This document shows positions 59,167-64,000 of a DNA stretch of 64,000 nt, piece after piece. Within the stretch, counting starts at the first letter, position 1, and each line of letters begins with the position of its first letter. The notes beneath the pieces are model-generated. The model had not been told where the DNA came from. It did not search any database and saw only the letters and a list, made by a program, of their open reading frames with translations. Origin of the DNA: Microlunatus elymi (GTDB lineage: Bacteria; Actinomycetota; Actinomycetes; Propionibacteriales; Propionibacteriaceae); the NCBI RefSeq assembly GCF_007362775.1, contig NZ_CP041692.1, positions 930,001 to 994,000 on the forward strand, read 5' to 3'. The translations under genes were made by a program, and so were the position numbers.

Positions 59167-60201
59167 TCAGGGCTTGCTGCCGATGACGGCGCCGTTCGCG
59201 CCCGGGGCTTCGAACCGGATGGTGTGGATGTCGCGGAAGCCGGCGTCGTGGAGCCAGCCGGTGTACTCCGCGCTCGTGTAGTTGCGGCCCTCGGTCTCGA
59301 TCAGCATGTTCATGCTCATCAGCGCGGCGGCCGGAGGCCCGGTCTTGTCGTCATCGACGAGGAGTTCGGCGATGATCACCTTGCCTCCGCTCCGCAGCCC
59401 TTCCCAGCACTTGCGCAGAATGTCGCGATCGTGCTGCTCGTTCCAGTCGTGCATGATCATGGACAGCAGTACGACGTCATGGCCGGACGGCAATGCTGGA
59501 TCGCTGAAGAAGTCGCCGACGACGGTCTCGATGCGCTGTGACAGGCCGGCCCGACTGATTTTGCTGGTAGCGATTTCGGTGATGGGTGACAGCTCGTAGA
59601 CCGTGGCGGTGAGGTCCGGATACCGCTTGCAGAGTTCGATGTCGAACGCTGCTGAGCCTCCCCCGAGGTCGAGCAGCTTGTGGGAGCCGCTGAGGTCGAC
59701 CACGTCTGCGAGCACACGCGCGGTGAACGTCGACAACGAGTGCATCGCTTCCCAGAAGCCTGCCAGCAGCTGGGGGTCTTCACCGTCGAACAGCGACCCC
59801 TGTCGCTCCGGGTCCCAGGTGGTGGGGCGGTTGGTGCGGACCGCCTCGACCAGCCTTCCCCACCCCTCGTACAGCCGCTGGTCGAGCATCTGAACGAAGC
59901 CACCGAAGTAGTACGGCGTACCCCGGACCAGGTATTCCTCCGCCAAGGCGCTGTTGACGTATCGGCCGTGGTTGCCCTCCAACAAGCCGAGCGCGGCGCA
60001 GCCGGTGAGGAGCAGCTCTGCGGGCCGCTGGTCGATCTCGAGATCTTCGGCAACGTCCGCTGGCGTCACCCCGGAACTCCCGGACAGTCGCGAGAACAGA
60101 TCGAGTTCGTGGGCGACGGCGAGCGTCTTGGATGCCCAGAAGCCTGTCGCCACCTGCATCAGCGGCACCGGCGACAGCACCTTCTCAGGGTCTTCCAGCA
60201 T
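59167..60201 (-). CDS. SAM-dependent O-methyltransferase
   Basis: A 344-residue class I O-methyltransferase of the acetylserotonin / plant-type group. An N-terminal dimerisation winged helix (ATGFWASKTLAVAHELDLFSRL through RYVNSALAEEYLVRGTPYYFGG) precedes the SAM site LLDLGGGSAAFDIELCKRYPDLTATVYEL and the catalytic His in LLSMIMHDWNEQHD. In secondary metabolism such enzymes methylate small phenols; here it lies divergent from a LuxR-type regulator that may control it. Substrate unknown. Confidence 0.9.
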   Translation of the reverse strand: MLEDPEKVLSPVPLMQVATGFWASKTLAVAHELDLFSRLSGSSGVTPADVAEDLEIDQRPAELLLTGCAALGLLEGNHGRYVNSALAEEYLVRGTPYYFGGFVQMLDQRLYEGWGRLVEAVRTNRPTTWDPERQGSLFDGEDPQLLAGFWEAMHSLSTFTARVLADVVDLSGSHKLLDLGGGSAAFDIELCKRYPDLTATVYELSPITEIATSKISRAGLSQRIETVVGDFFSDPALPSGHDVVLLSMIMHDWNEQHDRDILRKCWEGLRSGGKVIIAELLVDDDKTGPPAAALMSMNMLIETEGRNYTSAEYTGWLHDAGFRDIHTIRFEAPGANGAVIGSKP

Positions 60202-60408
60202 TGCATTCTTCCTCTCAGTCTTGTCCTACCTCGGTCCGGTAGCACCGCGGCCGAGTCGAGGGGTGAGCGGCGTCAGGCCGTGCGGTACCCCTGACCGGCG
60301 GGGACTCGGACGGCCCGTGATGCCGGCCGTCCTGGATGGACACGTTCACCCTCTCCGGGCGCGCGTTCAGATCCCATCCCCCGGTGGGCAGGCATCTTTG
60401 GCCCGGAC

Positions 60409-60424
60409 CCCTACATATGGAGGG
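60409..60424. promoter_or_regulatory. Dyad upstream of the LuxR gene
   Basis: CCCTACATATGGAGGG, a 16-base dyad with one mismatched pair, 36 bases before the regulator start in the 259-base divergent gap. A possible regulator binding site for the methyltransferase and its own gene; weak evidence. Confidence 0.35.
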
Positions 60425-61102
60425 TGGGGAAGCGCGCCCGAAGCGGGCACACTAGCGAGAATGACCTTGAGAACCGTCGAGTTCGGGTTGGACGCTGTCC
60501 AGGACGCAGCGCTGAGCGCGGGCAGCGGTGAGGAGCTCTTCGAGCAGGTTTCCAGTCGGCTGCGCCGGATCATCCCGTTCGACGGTGCGACCTGGTTCGC
60601 GACCGTCCCGTCGACCGTTCTGGCCACCCTTCCCGTTCGTGTGGAGAACATCGAGGATGGTCATTGCGACACATTCTGGGAGCGCGAACACCAGGTGGAG
60701 GACGTGCTGCTGTTCCGTGACCTCGCGCGTACCCGGTCGGGTGTCGGCACCCTTCACCAGGAGACGGCGGGGGCACCTGAACGCAGTGCCCGCGCCCGCG
60801 AGTTCCTCCATCCGCAGGGGTACGGCGACGAGTTGCGCGGCGTCTTCCGTACGGGATCGAGCACCTGGGGTGTGGTCGGGCTGCTCCGCGAGCAGAAAAG
60901 GCCACGATTCACACAACGAGACACTCGAGTCCTGAGCAACCTTGGTTCTGCGATCGCCGACGGACTGCGCCGGCTCGCCGCCCGTCGGGCCGATGCCGCA
61001 GTAGAGGACGGTGCGCTGGGGACGCTGCTCTACGACACCGACGGCCGCATGCTCTCCCGCGATGCGGCAGCGTCCCACTGGCTCGGCGAACTGGTCGGCC
61101 AT

Positions 61103-61148
61103 GAGTGGGGTGGCACCACGACAGAGAGTGGGGTGGCACCACGACAGA
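61103..61148 (+). repeat. Tandem 23-bp repeat, two identical copies
   Basis: The unit starts GAGTGGGG and ends CACGACAGA; copies are 61103-61125 and 61126-61148 with no differences. Length is not a multiple of three, which breaks the LuxR frame. One copy would restore it. Confidence 0.95.
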
Positions 61149-61211
61149 GTTGAGCAATGCCACGCCCGAGTTGAGCAATGCCACGCCCGAGTTGAGCAAA
61201 GCCAGACCAGA
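61149..61211 (+). repeat. Tandem 21-bp repeat, three copies
   Basis: GTTGAGCAATGCCACGCCCGA twice exactly (61149-61169, 61170-61190) and a third with five changes (61191-61211). It encodes the heptad ELSNATP, ELSNATP, ELSKARP in the second frame. It is probably a diverged relative of the 23-bp unit next to it. Confidence 0.92.
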
Positions 61212-61807
61212 ACTGAGCATGATCTTCGCCGCGGTGACTCGGGCACCGATGGTCGCCGCCCGCCGGGAAGGCACCCCGGCGATCTCCCGCATCCGAGCCC
61301 GCTCGGGGCGATGGATCATCGTGCAAGCCTCCTCGCTCCAGGGGCTGGACGGATCGACGGGCCCCATCGCGGTGACGATCGGCCCGGCCATGTCATCCCA
61401 GATCGCTCCGATCATCATCGAGGCCTACGGCCTGACTCCCCGCGAACAAGACATCACCAAGGCGGTCGCGCGCGGCCTATCCAACGCGGAGATCGCCGCA
61501 GCCCGACACCTCTCGCCCCTGACCGTCCGAGACCACCTCAAAGCCATCTTCGCAAAGGTCGGCGTCAGCACCCGCGGCGAACTCGTCGCCAAACTCTTCG
61601 CCGACCACTATCGCCCGACCATCCACGCCCCCGGCGCGGCCACACACGCCTTCTTCTGACCGCGGAACGTCAGCATTCGACTCGTACCCAACGATTCCAC
61701 GTCGTTCGCACCGTGCACCAGCGGATGGATCCGACCCGACACCTGTAAGCCAGGAAGACAACCTATCGACCCGGCCGTGTCTCACGGCATCCTCGAGGGA
61801 CATGCAG

Positions 61808-62305
61808 TCAGCTCAGGCTTGTGCGCATCGTGGCAGAATGCGTGATCTTGAAGCCGGCCCGTTCGTAGAGCTGCCGCCCGGCCTCCGTCGCCATCAATTC
61901 GGCCCGGCCGACGCCCGTCTGACGCGCCCACTGCATGACCGCATCGAAAACCGCCCTGCCGTAACCTCGCCCGCGACACCTCGGTTCGGTGCACACGTTG
62001 CTGATCAACACGTCACCACCCGACGGGACGCCAGGCGAGGGTGCGGCGTCCCGAAGTGCCCCGACCGCGCACGCGACGACTCTGCCATCATGTTCGACCA
62101 CGAAGATTCCGTAGGCGGGGTCATCGATTCGCGCTCGGAACCACGCGTGAGCGTTCGCCCGCCAGTCCTCGCAGCCATCGTCGACGCCCATCGCCTTGAA
62201 CATCTCGGCACGCAGCGTCACCAGAGCAGCGACGTCAGAGCCCACGGCGCGCCGGGGGACCTGCACGCAGCCGTGATCGTCCTTGCTGATCGATGTACCC
62301 GACAC
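61808..62305 (-). CDS. GNAT acetyltransferase
   Basis: A GNAT-fold protein of about 165 residues. VQVPRRAVGSDVAALVTLRAEMFKAMG, GIFVVEHDGRVVACAVGAL, and the acetyl-CoA loop SNVCTEPRCRGRGYGRAVFDAVMQWARQTG (R-G-x-G-x-G) with ELMATEAGRQLYERAGFK at the end. The GTG at 62305 is chosen because the fold begins shortly after; an ATG at 62341 also fits. Substrate unknown. It lies alone between the LuxR gene and an IS256-family element. Confidence 0.82.
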   Translation of the reverse strand: MSGTSISKDDHGCVQVPRRAVGSDVAALVTLRAEMFKAMGVDDGCEDWRANAHAWFRARIDDPAYGIFVVEHDGRVVACAVGALRDAAPSPGVPSGGDVLISNVCTEPRCRGRGYGRAVFDAVMQWARQTGVGRAELMATEAGRQLYERAGFKITHSATMRTSLS

Positions 62306-62478
62306 GGACCAGACTCTAGACAGGGCGACGGCGCGAGGCATCCGGAGGCTGACAGCACCCTGCGACCGCAGTTCAGGTGCGACACCTCTGTCCCTCGGTA
62401 GGTCGAGACGTCATCCGCGGCGCAGAGCGCCAACCGAAACTGGGCAACCCCGCCGGGCTGGGCTGGGAGACTGATCTC

Positions 62479-62677
62479 ATGACAAGGACTCGGAAGGTCG
62501 ATGGCATCGAATGCCTGCCGATCTACCTGGTGTCTGCGAAGCCGCCCCGGGTGATCAGCGAGGACGACTTCATCGACAGCATCCCGCTTCCCGAGTTGAT
62601 CGGTCGCCTTGAGCCTGGAGATCACCTTTACCTGGTCGACTACGCCAGCAACCCGGGACGGACCCGGCTCACGCAGC
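62479..62677 (+). pseudogene. 5' fragment of an unknown gene cut by an IS256-family element
   Basis: About 66 residues, MTRTRKVDGIECLPIYLVSAK...LVDYASNPGRTRLTQ, with GGGAGA 9 bases before the ATG. I do not recognise the family. The frame runs into the IS without a stop and is in phase with the transposase, so a fused protein could be made. The rest of the gene would lie beyond the element. Confidence 0.6.
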
Positions 62678-64000
62678 GGGACTGTAATTTTAACGGTGTA
62701 ACTCCTGAGACGAAGGAGACACCTGTGACTGACGTGACGAGTAGGGATGTGGCTGCTGCTGACGGGCAGGAGCTGTCGGCCAGCGATCAGCAGCTGGTGC
62801 GCGAGCTGACCGATCGGGCCCGGGCCAACGGGTTGCAGCTGACCGGTCAGGGCGGCTTGCTGGGCCGGCTGACGAAGATGATCGTCGAGGGCGCCCTGGA
62901 GGGTGAGATGGATGATCACCTGGGGTATGCCAAGCATGATCCGGTCGGCCGGGACGGCGGTAACTCCCGCAACGGCTACCGGGCCAAGACGCTGTTGACC
63001 GAAGCCGGGCCGGTTGATGTTTCGGTGCCGCGGGACCGGGACGGCAGTTTCGAGCCGACGATCGTGGCGAAGCGGCAGCGGCGACTGTCTGGGGTGGAGG
63101 ACCTAGTGATCTCGCTGTCGGCGAAGGGACTCACGACCGGGGAGATTTCGGCGCACCTCGCCGAGGTGTATGGGGCGGAGGTGTCGAAACAGACGATCTC
63201 GACGATCACCGACCGGGTGATGGAGGGGCTGGCCGCCTGGCAGTCTCGTCCGTTGGACCCGGTGTATGCGGTGCTGTTCATCGACGCGATCCAGGTCAAG
63301 ATCCGGGAGGGTGAGGTCTGCAACCGGCCGATCTACCTGGCCCTGGGTGTCACCGCCGACGGTGAGCGTGACGTGCTCGGCCTGTGGGCCGGTGAGCACG
63401 GCGACGGGGAAGGTGCCAAGTACTGGCTGCGAGTGCTGACCGAGATCAAGAATCGTGGCACCAACGATGTGTGCATGCTGGTCTGCGACGGGCTGACCGG
63501 ACTCCCTGACGCGGTGTCGGCGGTGTGGGACAAGACGATCGTGCAGACCTGCATCGTGCATCTGCTGCGGAACTCGTTCAAATACGCCTCGAAGAAGGAC
63601 TGGGGGTCGGTCGCCAAGGACCTGAAACCGGTGTATACCGCCGCCTCCGAGGCCGAAGCGCTGGACCGGTTCGCCGACTTCAGCTCCAAGTGGGAGAAGC
63701 GTTACCCGGCGATCATCCGGCTGTGGACCAACGCTTGGGCAGAGTTCGTCCCATTCCTGCAGTTCGACCGCGAAATCCGCACCGTGATCTGCACGACGAA
63801 TGCGATCGAGTCGATCAACGCCCGACTCCGGCGAGCGGTCAATGCCCGCGGTCATTTCCCCACCGAGCAGGCAGCGCTGAAGTGCCTGTACCTGGCGATC
63901 ATGAGTCTCGATCCGACCGGCCGAGGACGCAAACGCTGGACCAACCGATGGAAGGCAGCACTCAACGCCTTCGACATCACCTTCGACGGACGCCTATCCG
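62678..64000 (+). mobile_element. IS256-family insertion sequence, left part (partial)
   Basis: The left end is near 62678, where GGGACTGTAATTTTAACGG resembles the IS256-type terminal repeat (GGACTGTAA...). The transposase gene starts 47 bases inside. The right end is outside the window, so a target duplication cannot be checked. Confidence 0.85.
62725..64000 (+). CDS. IS256-family transposase (3' end outside window)
   Basis: 425 residues are visible without a stop. KMIVEGALEGEMDDHLGY, GNSRNGYRAKTLLTEAGPVDVSVPRDRDGSFEP, LYAVLFIDAIQVKIREG-type segment PVYAVLFIDAIQVKIR with the first catalytic Asp, MLVCDGLTGLPDAVSAVW with the second, TCIVHLLRNSFKY, and TVICTTNAIESINARLRRAVNARGHFPTEQAALKCLYLAI with the catalytic Glu. 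GTG start at 62725 after GAAGGAG. No frameshift, so it appears intact to the window edge. Confidence 0.93.
   Translation, partial: MTDVTSRDVAAADGQELSASDQQLVRELTDRARANGLQLTGQGGLLGRLTKMIVEGALEGEMDDHLGYAKHDPVGRDGGNSRNGYRAKTLLTEAGPVDVSVPRDRDGSFEPTIVAKRQRRLSGVEDLVISLSAKGLTTGEISAHLAEVYGAEVSKQTISTITDRVMEGLAAWQSRPLDPVYAVLFIDAIQVKIREGEVCNRPIYLALGVTADGERDVLGLWAGEHGDGEGAKYWLRVLTEIKNRGTNDVCMLVCDGLTGLPDAVSAVWDKTIVQTCIVHLLRNSFKYASKKDWGSVAKDLKPVYTAASEAEALDRFADFSSKWEKRYPAIIRLWTNAWAEFVPFLQFDREIRTVICTTNAIESINARLRRAVNARGHFPTEQAALKCLYLAIMSLDPTGRGRKRWTNRWKAALNAFDITFDGRLS

Larger units (their letters stand above)
60461..61659 (+). pseudogene. LuxR-family regulator split by a 23-bp tandem duplication
   Basis: The first frame (60461-61153) gives 230 residues: MTLRTVEFGLDAVQDAALSAGSGEELF, a GAF-like domain and the linker GTLLYDTDGRMLSRDAAASHWLGELVGHEWGGTTTESG, then stops. 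The second frame (to 61659) carries the C-terminal LuxR helix-turn-helix, AYGLTPREQDITKAVARGLSNAEIAAARHLSPLTVRDHLKAIFAKVGVSTRGEL. They meet at a 23-bp unit present twice (61103-61125 and 61126-61148). Deleting one copy makes a single frame of 391 residues: 1,199 minus 23 equals 392 codons exactly. Upstream is the divergent O-methyltransferase. As read, no full-length protein is made. Confidence 0.88.

Noticed and set aside
61149-61211. The 21-bp units as a CRISPR-like array
   Set aside because: The units touch each other without spacers and lie in a coding frame; they are a simple tandem repeat.
62218-62937. A 239-residue minus-strand frame crossing the IS256 left end
   Set aside because: It spans the junction of unrelated DNA and lies opposite the transposase; no homology.

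Overview
The window is chromosomal DNA of a high-GC actinobacterium. The folE-folP-folB-folK folate cluster, DUF3180, Lsr2, ClpC, frequent GTG/TTG starts and the general gene content fit Propionibacteriales (a Microlunatus-like Propionibacteriaceae is my best guess, from gene content only). Coding density is high. I see no tRNA, rRNA, CRISPR array or prophage.

Layout. 1-7345: end of folE, a lipoprotein phosphoesterase, folP-folB-folK, two small membrane proteins, a ThrE-type exporter and a divergent NuoD paralogue. 7365-9507: GntR-ABC operon with a visible promoter/operator. 9514-14241: MidA-type methyltransferase, lsr2, a 580-bp gap carrying a ClgR-like site, clpC and its terminator. 14436-21726: AHS-type amidohydrolase, DMT exporter and a five-gene trans-4-hydroxy-L-proline operon. 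21777-23471: complete IS1380-family element with 5-bp target duplication just upstream of that operon, followed by the tail of a decayed GntR/FCD regulator. 23799-28707: aldo/keto reductase, mutY, a secreted or anchored protein, GNAT, a phosphatase-like gene and an APH-type kinase. 28801-34485: rarD, korB-korA and, divergently, a NuoB-C-I-like trio. 34552-41428: DUF6247/RelE-like pair coupled to a DUF1537 kinase, then a convergent sugar-acid operon (RraA, mannonate-dehydratase-like, enolase superfamily, SDR, IclR). 41537-44465: aminotransferase and DAHP synthase with an aromatic-rich leader peptide. 44668-50591: GH20 hexosaminidase, decayed RidA and VapC remnants, encapsulin with DyP cargo, PhyH dioxygenase, xthA. 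50624-58473: GH38 mannosidase, ABC exporter, SRPBCC-ArsR pair with twin operators, nadE. 58545-64000: RibD-like reductase, O-methyltransferase, a frameshifted LuxR regulator, GNAT and an IS256-family element running off the window.

How genes work together. KorAB reduces ferredoxin from 2-oxoacids; the adjacent NuoB/C/I-like proteins, plus the remote NuoD-like protein whose two quinone-contact residues are replaced, look like part of a ferredoxin-fed complex I-type module. The hydroxyproline operon supplies epimerase, three-subunit D-hydroxyproline dehydrogenase and deaminase, but no semialdehyde dehydrogenase is visible. The DyP peroxidase carries a C-terminal encapsulin-targeting peptide and overlaps the shell gene.

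Beyond genes, the window is rich in structured non-coding DNA: nested palindromes between genes (several with two levels of arms, two of them sharing a 52-nt pattern), three copies of a CTTCGAC-type 23-bp palindrome (one supplies the rarD start codon), an attenuator-like leader before DAHP synthase, and a 23-bp tandem duplication that exactly accounts for a frameshift in a LuxR regulator and could act as an on/off switch.
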